Of a stretch of DNA of 5,768 nucleotides, positions 1 to 5,768 are shown piece after piece. The notes below the pieces were generated by a model. The model did no database searches, was not told where the DNA came from, and saw only the letters and a list, made by a program, of their open reading frames with translations. The first letter of the stretch is position 1, and the number at the start of each line of letters is the position of its first letter. This DNA is from Thermoplasmata archaeon (GTDB lineage: Archaea > Thermoplasmatota > Thermoplasmata > Thermoplasmatales > Thermoplasmataceae). The DNA is taken from assembly GCA_021845155.1 (NCBI GenBank), contig JAKBSB010000094.1:1-5768 (forward strand), read 5' to 3'. The translations under genes and the position numbers were made by a program.

Positions 1-1002
1 AGTACTGTACTGCCATTGGAATTGAGAATCACGGGAAGGATAACAGCCGGTAGTTCCTCGGTTGTACTGAGTTCCCATGAGGAATGTGTTGAGATATTCA
101 CGGGAGGCGAGATGCCAGAAAACGCTGACTGTGTGGTAAAATATGAGGATGTTTCAAGGGGTGACCGTAGAATACTTATAGACCGGGTCTTTAAAAAAGG
201 GGAAAATGTGATCGACGTGGGAGAGGACTTCAATGCAGGGGACATGTTTCTGAAAAAGGGAGAAATTATCCAACCCGCCCACATATCAGCACTTTCCCAG
301 TGCATGATCGGTTCGATTGTTGTTATGGAAAGAATACGGGTTTCAGTCATTTCTACCGGAAACGAACTCAATGATTTTAACGTCCATGGACCTAACCCAA
401 ATTCAACCCAGCCCCTTCTCGTTAACTGGCTCAACACGGGCTTCATGGATGGATTTTATGAGGGCATATGCCGGGACGATGTGAAAGAGATCAGGTCAAA
501 GATTCTTGGATGCAAGACAAAATCCCACATTATACTCATTACGGGGGGCAGTGGGAGCAGTGATCTTGATCTGGTGCATGCATCTTTAACCGGAATCTCC
601 AATGAAGTATTCCATGGTGTGCAGATAAAGCCAGGAAAAACCATCTCTCTTTACAACCTTGACGGAATCCCTGTGTTCTCCGTGTCCGGTCTTCCTGTGG
701 CTGCTCTGCTTTCGATTACACCTTTTATGGACATGATGGTAAGGATCATGACAGGCCATAACCCGGACAGAATAGAATGGGGCACGCTTGAATCAGATCT
801 CCAGAGTAGTGGGAAATACACTTCGATTGTTCCCGCCAGAGTAGAACACACTGAAACTGGTTGTCTTGTAAAACCCTTTAAAGGAAAGATTTCGGGAATG
901 ATATCTATTCTCCTGAAGAGCAATGCATATATTCTTTTAGAGGAAGGTGTTTTCACATTCAGCAGGGGAGATTCTGTGGAAACGCACGTAGGAAGGTGGT
1001 AA
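1..1002 (+). CDS. moeA: Molybdopterin molybdenumtransferase MoeA, 5'-truncated by the window edge
   Basis: MoeA inserts molybdate or tungstate into adenylylated molybdopterin in the cytoplasm, releasing AMP. The frame is open back to base 1, and the first visible residues already match the middle of MoeA domain II. A TTG at 16 is therefore not the true start, and roughly the first 80-100 residues, with the usual DGYA motif, lie upstream. Numbering from that TTG, seen motifs are FTGGEMPE (28-35, family TGxPxPxGAD), GEDF (69-72), STGNEL (113-118, start of the MoCF-binding domain), RDD (153-155), GGSGSSDLD (177-185), KPGK (205-208) and SGLPVAAL (224-231). Domain IV spans about 255-328, with the usual SNAYILLEEG stretch. 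The normally GLPGNP loop reads SVSGLP, and the usual GE before xD is changed to SD. It ends exactly where a second MoeA paralog begins, so the two are surely co-transcribed. Family assignment is secure. Which metal it uses cannot be seen. Confidence 0.93.
   Translation, partial: STVLPLELRITGRITAGSSSVVLSSHEECVEIFTGGEMPENADCVVKYEDVSRGDRRILIDRVFKKGENVIDVGEDFNAGDMFLKKGEIIQPAHISALSQCMIGSIVVMERIRVSVISTGNELNDFNVHGPNPNSTQPLLVNWLNTGFMDGFYEGICRDDVKEIRSKILGCKTKSHIILITGGSGSSDLDLVHASLTGISNEVFHGVQIKPGKTISLYNLDGIPVFSVSGLPVAALLSITPFMDMMVRIMTGHNPDRIEWGTLESDLQSSGKYTSIVPARVEHTETGCLVKPFKGKISGMISILLKSNAYILLEEGVFTFSRGDSVETHVGRW
989..1000 (+). promoter_or_regulatory. Shine-Dalgarno for the second moeA
   Basis: A purine-rich AGGAAGGTGGT stretch sits inside the last codons of the upstream moeA, ending just before the TTG start at 1003. 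It resembles the archaeal anti-SD complement (GGAGGTGATC-like) and supports translation starting at TTG 1003 or the adjacent TTG 1006, since no ATG lies nearby. The spacing from the GGTGG core is short, which leaves 1006 possible. Confidence 0.55.
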
Positions 1003-2892
1003 TTGTTGTATTCATCCAGTAAACTCATAAGCGTCAAAGAAGCCAGTGAAAAGATCTCAAAATACATGAAAGTCATTGAGGATAAGGAGGTTGTTGCTAC
1101 AGTAGATGCATTTGAAAGGGTATGTGCCGAAGATGTGTATTCTCCAATGGACAACCCTCCTTTCAACCGGTCTGAAGTTGATGGTTTTGCAGTGAGGACA
1201 GCGGAATTTAAAACTCATGGCGGGCAGAGCACCACGACACTGGATATAGGCGGAACTGTGGAGATTGGCATTACCACTCCTGCTGAATTTGGTGAAAATA
1301 CATGTGTAAGGATTTCCACAGGATCAATAGTCCCAAAAGGTTACGATGCGGTATTCAAGATTGAAGACGTGACTGTAAAGGGCAATAAGGTTATTTTTAA
1401 GGGGAAACCTCCGAAGTTCAGCAATATAGCCCTGGCCGGATCTGATGTTCTTAAGGATGACCTCATTATCAGGCAGTACTCAAAAATTACGGAGAAGGAA
1501 ATAGGCGCACTTGCAGTACTTGGAATCGAAAAGATTACAGTATTCCGCAAAGTCAGGATCGGTATTATTTCTTCGGGAAATGAGCTGATAATGCCGGGGA
1601 ATGAACTGCAACCAGGTCAGACGTACGAAGGGAATGCCGCAGTACTCAGGACAATCCTGGGAAAGTATCATTTTTTCAATACAGTTTTTTACGGGATAGT
1701 TCCTGACAGTGAAGAGGACACCAGGAACGTTCTGGAAAAAGCATTCAGTGAGAATGATGTTGTCATAACGACAGGCGGATCCTCGGCTGGGGAAAAGGAT
1801 TATATTGGAAGAATTGCAGCCTCCTACAATCCAGGCGTGATCTTTCATGGAATAGACATGAAACCCGGAAAGCCCACTTTCTTTGCCCTCAATGGAAAAA
1901 AGATCCTCATAGGACTTCCCGGATTCCCACTATCCTCTTACATAGCTTTCACACAGATATTCCTGTATAAACTTCTTGGAATGGCGCATGTTCAGCCAAT
2001 ATTGACGGAAACTGACGTGCAGCTTGCAATGGGAATCAGTGCCAGGAAAGGCGGCACTAATTTTATACCGGTCGTGCTGTATATTTACGATAGCATATAC
2101 GCTTTCCCCATAGATGGGGAATCCGGATCAATTTCCAGACTTCTCAGGAGTGATGCAATTGGAGAAGTAGTTGCGAAGAGTGATCGTCTCTTTCCCGGTG
2201 ACACAGTAACAATAACTACAATTGAAGGGGAACAGGACTTTTTATGGGCCGTGTTTGTGGGTCTTACCGACCCACTTATGGACACGATCTTCAGCATATC
2301 TGGCAATCCGGTGTCTATGTACAGGACATCCATAGAAGATGGCATGAGATGCCTCGAGGAGGGTTATGCACCGCTCATGGGAATCATGGTAAAAGCCGGA
2401 AGAAAGCCTCCCTTTAAGAATAAGGATAAATACTCATTTTTCAAGATATTCTCCTCAGAAACAGGGTTAGTTTTCAGAAACGGGGATCCTATAATATCAG
2501 ATGATTTTGACCATAAGAATGAGATTGTGGTGGGAATTCCCGGTAATGGTATATATCCACAGGAATCCATTGAAAAGTGTATTGAATCCATTCCTTCTGC
2601 CGCCCGTCCTCCTGGGTTTTCAACGGTTGACTATGGGGATCTCAGGAGCATAGCACTGGCCGTAAGATCCGGCGATATCTCAATTGGCTTAGGAAATCGT
2701 CATACGGCATCAAAGTACAACCTGGGATTCAAACCTGTTTATAGGGAAACTTACTACGTGGTGGTTACCAGGGAACAGAAACAGGAATTCATTGATACAA
2801 TGAAGAAAGCTTATCAAAACGGTGCCCTGAAAGTACTGAAGGAAAAATACGGGTCTTATGAAATACATGATGATGTTTTCCTTCCGAAATAA
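1003..2892 (+). CDS. moeA: MoeA fused to a C-terminal PBP-like domain
   Basis: This 629-residue protein joins a complete MoeA (about 1-405) to a substrate-binding-protein-like domain (about 418-600), an architecture known from archaeal molybdopterin proteins. The MoeA part should insert metal into the molybdopterin cofactor. Seen motifs are NRSEVDGFAVR (55-65, with the conserved Asp60), RISTGS (103-108), AGSDV (145-149), SSGNEL (190-195), GQTYEGN (205-211), TGGSSAGEKDY (257-267), KPGKP (287-291) and GLPGFPLS (304-311). The last has Phe for the usual Asn of GLPGNP. MoeA domain IV is about 340-405. The extra domain begins with DPLMD (423-427) and includes ETGLVFRNGDP (486-496) and a long match around 540-587 (AVRSGDISIGLG, then RETYYVVV), typical of the PBP-like fold. 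It has no signal peptide, so it acts in the cytosol. It may sense or deliver molybdate/tungstate or cofactor, which is inference. Its start is TTG, abutting the upstream stop, with an SD-like run before it. Confidence 0.93.
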   Translation: MLYSSSKLISVKEASEKISKYMKVIEDKEVVATVDAFERVCAEDVYSPMDNPPFNRSEVDGFAVRTAEFKTHGGQSTTTLDIGGTVEIGITTPAEFGENTCVRISTGSIVPKGYDAVFKIEDVTVKGNKVIFKGKPPKFSNIALAGSDVLKDDLIIRQYSKITEKEIGALAVLGIEKITVFRKVRIGIISSGNELIMPGNELQPGQTYEGNAAVLRTILGKYHFFNTVFYGIVPDSEEDTRNVLEKAFSENDVVITTGGSSAGEKDYIGRIAASYNPGVIFHGIDMKPGKPTFFALNGKKILIGLPGFPLSSYIAFTQIFLYKLLGMAHVQPILTETDVQLAMGISARKGGTNFIPVVLYIYDSIYAFPIDGESGSISRLLRSDAIGEVVAKSDRLFPGDTVTITTIEGEQDFLWAVFVGLTDPLMDTIFSISGNPVSMYRTSIEDGMRCLEEGYAPLMGIMVKAGRKPPFKNKDKYSFFKIFSSETGLVFRNGDPIISDDFDHKNEIVVGIPGNGIYPQESIEKCIESIPSAARPPGFSTVDYGDLRSIALAVRSGDISIGLGNRHTASKYNLGFKPVYRETYYVVVTREQKQEFIDTMKKAYQNGALKVLKEKYGSYEIHDDVFLPK

Positions 2893-2916
2893 AAATGCTG
2901 AAGGTAATGAGTTAAG

Positions 2917-2924
2917 CCTATAAG
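2917..2924 (+). promoter_or_regulatory. Possible TATA box for the E1-like gene
   Basis: CCTATAAG lies in the 51-base gap after moeA, with its TATA centre about 23 bases before the ATG at 2944. No Shine-Dalgarno precedes that ATG, so a leaderless transcript starting at or near it would fit archaeal practice. The distance is slightly shorter than the usual 26-27 bases. Read-through from the moeA pair is also possible. Confidence 0.4.
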
Positions 2925-2943
2925 TTAATTGAAATTACACCTT

Positions 2944-3720
2944 ATGGACTTCTTATATCATGCGAGGCACCTCGTGTTGAGCCGATTCTCACAGGCTGAT
3001 CTGCAAAGAATTTCAGACAGTAAGGTTATGATAGTCGGTATGGGCGGAACAGGAAGCGCCGCTGCAAGACTTTTTGCAGGTGCTGGTATATCCACTCTGG
3101 CACTTGTTGATCCAGATATCGTGAGCCTGTCAAACATACAGAGACAACAGTATTCAATCCATGATGTAGGGGAGAAAAAAGTTACAGCTGCAGTGAAATA
3201 CCTTAAGGAGGTAAACCCTCAAGTAGACGTAACGCCATATGATGCTGTCTTTGATTCAGATTTTGCACTGTCAAGAGTAAATGATTTTGATCTCATTTAC
3301 GATGGGACGGATAACATCACAACCAGGCGGATAATAAACGACATATGCGTAAAAACAGAAACACCGTGGGTATTTTCCTCTGCCATTGAAACATACGGTG
3401 AATTCAAGGCGATTATTCCAGGTAAGACGTCATGTTATGAGTGTTTCATGCCAGAAAATGCAGGACCTCAACAGACCTGCTCGCAGATAGGTGTGCTGAA
3501 CTCTGTTCCTTCAACGGTTGCATCCCTGGCTTATGCCCTTGGATTGCGAATTCTCAAAGGAGATAATGTTCCAGGTGATATTCATTTTATTGATGCATGG
3601 AACATGAATCTGGAAAAAATCAGATCTGCCAGAAATCCTCAGTGTCCTGTCTGCAGTAGGGGTGATTTCCAATATCTTGTGGAAAAGTACTCCGGTTTTG
3701 ATCCAAGGACTGTACAGTGA
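2944..3720 (+). CDS. E1-like adenylyltransferase, ThiF/MoeB/HesA family
   Basis: E1-like enzymes adenylate the C-terminal glycine of a ubiquitin-like sulfur carrier (MoaD, ThiS or archaeal SAMP), priming it for sulfur transfer. From the ATG the protein is 258 residues, about the usual MoeB/ThiF length without a rhodanese domain. Seen are the nucleotide loop GMGGTG (32-37), LVDPDIVSLSNIQRQ (54-68, ribose-contacting Asp and the NxxRQ motif), Lys79 in GEKK, the magnesium/adenylate Asp in DGTDN (120-124), and two zinc-binding pairs, CYEC (164-167) and CPVC (234-237). Cys179 in QQTCSQIGV sits where the family's semi-conserved cysteine lies. I prefer ATG 2944 because the family's N-terminal helix begins just after it. 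A TTG at 2929 would add five residues. Position after two moeA genes favours a MoeB role in molybdopterin synthesis. However, archaea often use one E1 for molybdopterin, tRNA thiolation and protein conjugation, so a gene symbol is withheld. Confidence 0.9.
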   Translation: MDFLYHARHLVLSRFSQADLQRISDSKVMIVGMGGTGSAAARLFAGAGISTLALVDPDIVSLSNIQRQQYSIHDVGEKKVTAAVKYLKEVNPQVDVTPYDAVFDSDFALSRVNDFDLIYDGTDNITTRRIINDICVKTETPWVFSSAIETYGEFKAIIPGKTSCYECFMPENAGPQQTCSQIGVLNSVPSTVASLAYALGLRILKGDNVPGDIHFIDAWNMNLEKIRSARNPQCPVCSRGDFQYLVEKYSGFDPRTVQ

Positions 3721-3750
3721 ATTCCAGCCACACACTCTCTCGGTTAACTC

Positions 3751-3927
3751 TTATGGTTTCACCTGCAATGGCGGGATATTCTTTCCATATATTGATTCGG
3801 TTTCATCGAGAGCAACTTCCCGGTCACCTTCCCTGAATCTACATGGTAGAGAAGATAATACTGGCATACACGCAAGGTTAAGCAGGGGTTGATTCGATCT
3901 ATTGTTCAGTCGTTGCAGGATCTCCAT
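3751..3927 (-). other. Unassigned 58-codon ORF or decayed gene end
   Basis: The E1 gene and the membrane gene converge on a 278-base gap, and this minus-strand frame runs through most of it from an ATG to TAA. The 58-residue product has a charged middle (REGDREVALDE, about 32-42) and ends IPPLQVKP. I do not recognise it. The stretch just upstream is open in another frame (bases 3987 down to 3927) and reads LAIVIRDYFPDRV before a TGA that overlaps this ATG as TGATG. Read together across that frameshift, the two pieces faintly recall the C-terminal end of IS4-type transposases, but this is impression only. No SD or TATA box was seen. It could be a small gene, a pseudogene fragment or chance. 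Confidence 0.25.
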
Positions 3928-3930
3928 CAG

Positions 3931-3948
3931 GAATTTCCCATGGAATTC
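3931..3948 (+). terminator. Weak hairpin in the convergent gap
   Basis: A seven-base-pair stem (GAATTTC with GGAATTC, one G-U pair) closes a CCAT tetraloop. It lies 210 bases past the E1 stop. No T-tract follows it on the plus strand, and the stem has a mismatch when read on the minus strand. It is a marginal candidate for transcript-end processing, not a clear terminator. Confidence 0.15.
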
Positions 3949-3998
3949 ATCACTCTGTCAGGAAAATAATCTCGGATCACAATTGCTAAATCAGGGAT

Positions 3999-4484
3999 TT
4001 ATCGTTCTCCCCTGCGTCTGACGATTCCGAAGAGGTCTGAAAGAGCCAGCACGCAGAAAATAAGCCCGGCGAGTAGAGATATGAAGAAGAAAATTTCAAT
4101 GTCCAGGAATAGGGGAATGCTGTTATCCGGGATTATTCCATTTGTGAAATCGATTATCATGAGTATTATCCCGTTCAGTATGGTGTAAAGGAAGAGCCTG
4201 TTCACCTGCCCGAATATTGGTTGTTTCAGACTGTCGGAAGAGAAGTTGGGAATCATGGTTATGAGTACTGCATATGCTGCAAGTAGAAGACCAATCAGGC
4301 TTGCATATACACCCAGAAGCGAAGTCTGTGAAAAGAACAAAACAAACCTTGCAGAAACATCTGGAAGTCTATAGAATTTTATGTACTGGTTACTGGTCAG
4401 GAATGTTATTACGAGGGCAAAGGCAAAAACAGTTCTAACTTTATAAAGGCTCTCTATCCTGCCCTTGAGCTTGACCTGAACCAT
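3999..4484 (-). CDS. Small four-helix integral membrane protein, function unknown
   Basis: The 161-residue product is strongly hydrophobic, with four likely membrane helices at about 17-32, 56-78, 97-118 and 127-153. The N-terminal tail is basic (KLKGR, KVR) and the end is RRRGER. By the positive-inside rule both termini should be cytosolic, which places the 79-96 loop inside. That loop (PNFSSDSLKQPIFGQVN) is polar and contains no recognisable catalytic or metal motif. I do not recognise a named family. There is no cleavable signal peptide. It starts at ATG 4484, supported by a TATA box at the expected leaderless distance. It is transcribed alone, divergently from the aminotransferase gene and convergently toward the molybdopterin block, so context gives no functional clue. 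It is too small for a typical transporter and could be an accessory subunit or an orphan membrane protein. Confidence 0.75.
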   Translation of the reverse strand: MVQVKLKGRIESLYKVRTVFAFALVITFLTSNQYIKFYRLPDVSARFVLFFSQTSLLGVYASLIGLLLAAYAVLITMIPNFSSDSLKQPIFGQVNRLFLYTILNGIILMIIDFTNGIIPDNSIPLFLDIEIFFFISLLAGLIFCVLALSDLFGIVRRRGER

Positions 4485-4506
4485 TCAAACCATATCATAA
4501 GCCCCG

Positions 4507-4514
4507 TATATATA
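4507..4514 (-). promoter_or_regulatory. TATA box for the membrane protein gene
   Basis: TATATATA lies exactly 23-30 bases before the ATG at 4484 when read on the minus strand, with a purine-rich ACAAG just upstream that could act as BRE. No Shine-Dalgarno precedes the ATG, so a leaderless mRNA is likely. The box is itself palindromic but sits too far from the plus-strand start at 4567 to serve a leaderless transcript there. Confidence 0.55.
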
Positions 4515-4538
4515 CTTGTCATTCGAGATTCCGCATAC

Positions 4539-4546
4539 CGTAAATA
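4539..4546 (+). promoter_or_regulatory. Possible TATA box for the aminotransferase gene
   Basis: CGTAAATA is centred about 24 bases before the ATG at 4567, and no Shine-Dalgarno is seen, so leaderless transcription fits. A second A/T-rich run, GATATATGA (4552-4560), would instead fit a start at the next in-frame ATG, 4585. The choice between them is not settled by sequence alone. Confidence 0.4.
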
Positions 4547-4566
4547 TGTGAGATATATGATCATTC

Positions 4567-5703
4567 ATGGTTAAAACTACATTAATGCATGTTGGCCCCT
4601 CCATAGGTGATTATGAAGTTCAGCTGGCCGGTGTCTCTCCGGATCAGGGTTTTGCCTCTGAAAAATTCAGGTCAGCAATGAGTGATTCGCTTAAAGGTCT
4701 CATTTATGTAATGGGTGCCAACGAAGACTATATTCCATTCATTATCCCCGGAAGTGGAACAACTGCCATGGAATCTGTCACGACCTTTCTGCAGAAAAAT
4801 GACAGGATTCTTGTGATAAGCAATGGTGTCTTTGGAAACCGCTGGGAAGGAATCTTCAGCAGATACGATGTCGATCTGACCTTATTAAAAGCAAGGGCCG
4901 GTTTCTGTGTTTCGCAAGATGAGATAATGAACGCTCTCAGCAACAGGCATTACAAAATGATCATTTCAACTCATGTGGAAACAAGCACGGGAGTAAGGTT
5001 CCCAATTGAGAAATATGCAGGTATTTTCAGGGACCACTGCGATATTGTTGTTGTTGACGGAGTAGCCAGCGTGGCTGGTGAGATGGTAAGGACTTCCACA
5101 TGGAAAGTTGACATATTTATAACGGCCTCACAGAAGGCCATAGGTGCCCCTCCTGGTGCCGGGCTGCTCGTGGTTAAGAAGGATATGTTCCAGAAATATA
5201 CAGAAGGTAACATCGCTGGTTATGTGACAAACCTCGAGAACTGGAAACCCGTAATGGAAAGTTCATTTGAAGGCAGAGGTGGTTATTTTGCCACTCCACC
5301 CATAGGTGTTGTTTTTTCACTCAGGAACGCCTTCTCAAGAATTATTGAAGAAACCATGGAAAAGAGATCTGAAAGACACGCTGAACTTGCTAAAGCCCTC
5401 AGGAAGGGGGTAAAGTCCATGGGGCTTGCAATTGTGGCACAGGATGGTTATGAGAGCAACACCGTCACAGGAGTTTTGCTTGAGGATATAGACTCAGACC
5501 AGTTTGTTAAAACCGCACTGAAGCATGGTGTGGAATTTGCAGCTGGTGTGCATCCAGAACTGAAAGGAAGATATTTCAGGATTGGACATATGGGCTGGGT
5601 CAGCAGGGAAGACATCTTCAAGGCGCTTAATGCAATAGGCAAAACACTGGCAGAGTTCGACCACAACGCCCGCATACCCGATCTGAATTCAGTCTTTGAA
5701 TAG
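4567..5703 (+). CDS. Class V PLP-dependent aminotransferase (alanine-glyoxylate / serine-pyruvate type)
   Basis: This cytosolic fold-type I aminotransferase moves an amino group between a small amino acid (alanine or serine) and a 2-oxoacid such as glyoxylate or pyruvate. At 378 residues it is full length. Seen are the N-terminal LMHVGPS (6-12, family LMxPGPT), the phosphate-binding GSGTTAME (62-69), HVETSTG (136-142), Asp164 in VVVDGVAS (contacts the PLP ring nitrogen), the Schiff-base lysine Lys190 in TASQKAIGAPPG, FATPP (241-245) and the carboxylate-binding Arg338 in FRIGHMG. ATG 4567 is preferred because it keeps the residues before LMHVGPS. ATG 4585 would remove them. In archaea, members of this family serve glycine/serine metabolism, and some act as phosphoserine aminotransferase, so the exact substrate is open. 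It is divergent from the membrane gene, with no partner gene visible downstream. Confidence 0.92.
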   Translation: MVKTTLMHVGPSIGDYEVQLAGVSPDQGFASEKFRSAMSDSLKGLIYVMGANEDYIPFIIPGSGTTAMESVTTFLQKNDRILVISNGVFGNRWEGIFSRYDVDLTLLKARAGFCVSQDEIMNALSNRHYKMIISTHVETSTGVRFPIEKYAGIFRDHCDIVVVDGVASVAGEMVRTSTWKVDIFITASQKAIGAPPGAGLLVVKKDMFQKYTEGNIAGYVTNLENWKPVMESSFEGRGGYFATPPIGVVFSLRNAFSRIIEETMEKRSERHAELAKALRKGVKSMGLAIVAQDGYESNTVTGVLLEDIDSDQFVKTALKHGVEFAAGVHPELKGRYFRIGHMGWVSREDIFKALNAIGKTLAEFDHNARIPDLNSVFE

Positions 5704-5707
5704 GTTC

Positions 5708-5720
5708 CCGGTTAAACCGG
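5708..5720. repeat. Perfect 13-base palindrome after the aminotransferase stop
   Basis: CCGGTT-A-AACCGG is a perfect inverted repeat with a single central base, starting four bases after the stop codon. The centre is too tight for a full hairpin loop, though five base pairs with a three-base loop could form. It could be a transcription-factor site for the next gene or part of a transcript end. Confidence 0.45.
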
Positions 5721-5737
5721 ACAGATAAAGCGATGTA

Positions 5738-5749
5738 CAGTGTGCACTG
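5738..5749. repeat. Short inverted repeat CAGTG-N2-CACTG
   Basis: Two five-base arms flank two bases, giving a compact dyad of the type bound by dimeric regulators. It falls between the two other palindromes in this tail. There is no direct evidence of function. Confidence 0.3.
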
Positions 5750-5755
5750 CTGAAC

Positions 5756-5767
5756 AAAAGATCTTTT
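5756..5767. repeat. Perfect 12-base palindrome AAAAGATCTTTT at the window end
   Basis: The sequence is its own reverse complement. The window stops one base later, so its context is cut. It could be the A/T-rich promoter region of a following gene, an operator, or a T-tract terminator serving either strand. Confidence 0.3.
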
Positions 5768-5768
5768 A

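Noticed and set aside
16..18. TTG at 16 as the true start of the first moeA
   Set aside because: The frame is open to base 1 and the protein lacks the N-terminal third of MoeA, so the gene continues beyond the left edge.
651..1166. 171-codon minus-strand ORF across the moeA junction
   Set aside because: It lies opposite two genes with clear MoeA motifs, has no recognisable motif of its own and no promoter. It is an antisense shadow.
1480..1848. 122-codon minus-strand ORF inside the second moeA
   Set aside because: It is fully antisense to the MoCF-binding domain of a conserved gene, and nothing in its translation is recognisable.
2895..2915. Tiny ATG-started ORF in the gap before the E1 gene
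   Set aside because: It has only six codons before a stop and no evidence of translation. It is too short to support.
3662..3892. 76-codon plus-strand ORF overlapping the end of the E1 gene
   Set aside because: It begins inside the E1 coding region in another frame, has no SD or promoter, and overlaps the minus-strand ORF described above. Its translation is low in structure.
3864..3900. GGTTGATTCGATCT, resembling a tRNA T-arm
   Set aside because: There is no matching acceptor stem, anticodon arm or CCA-proximal pairing around it, so it is chance similarity.
1..5768. CRISPR array, rRNA or intact insertion sequence
   Set aside because: No regularly spaced repeats, rRNA-like stretches or terminal inverted repeats around a transposase were seen.

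Overview
The window looks like chromosomal DNA from an archaeon, most likely one of the Thermoplasmata. Three things suggest this. A MoeA is fused to a periplasmic-binding-protein-like domain, an architecture known from archaea. AGA/AGG arginine and ATA isoleucine codons are used heavily. A/T-rich boxes sit about 25 bases upstream of start codons that lack a Shine-Dalgarno, which fits leaderless archaeal transcripts. The taxonomic call is inference.

Bases 1-3720 (plus strand) form a molybdenum cofactor block. It begins with a MoeA-family gene cut off at its 5' side by the window edge. A second MoeA paralog with a C-terminal PBP-like domain follows, its TTG start directly abutting the first gene's stop. 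After 51 bases comes an E1-like ThiF/MoeB/HesA adenylyltransferase, probably with its own promoter. In the standard pathway MoeB adenylates MoaD so that sulfur can be put on molybdopterin, and MoeA later inserts metal into adenylylated molybdopterin. The genes therefore make functional sense together, although MoaD, MoaE, MoaA, MoaC and MogA/MoaB are not visible here.

Bases 3721-3998 are intergenic. They lie between the convergent ends of the E1 gene and a minus-strand membrane protein gene. They hold a weak hairpin and a 58-codon minus-strand ORF of unknown status, possibly a decayed gene end.

Bases 3999-4484 (minus strand) encode a small four-helix membrane protein of unknown function. An 82-base divergent intergenic region separates it from a plus-strand class V PLP-dependent aminotransferase of the alanine-glyoxylate/serine-pyruvate type (4567-5703). 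The last 65 bases are non-coding and contain three short palindromes.

I found no rRNA, tRNA, CRISPR array, intact mobile element or convincing new system. The most interesting points are the diverged active-site and ligand loops in the two MoeA paralogs, the small intergenic ORF and the palindrome cluster at the right end.
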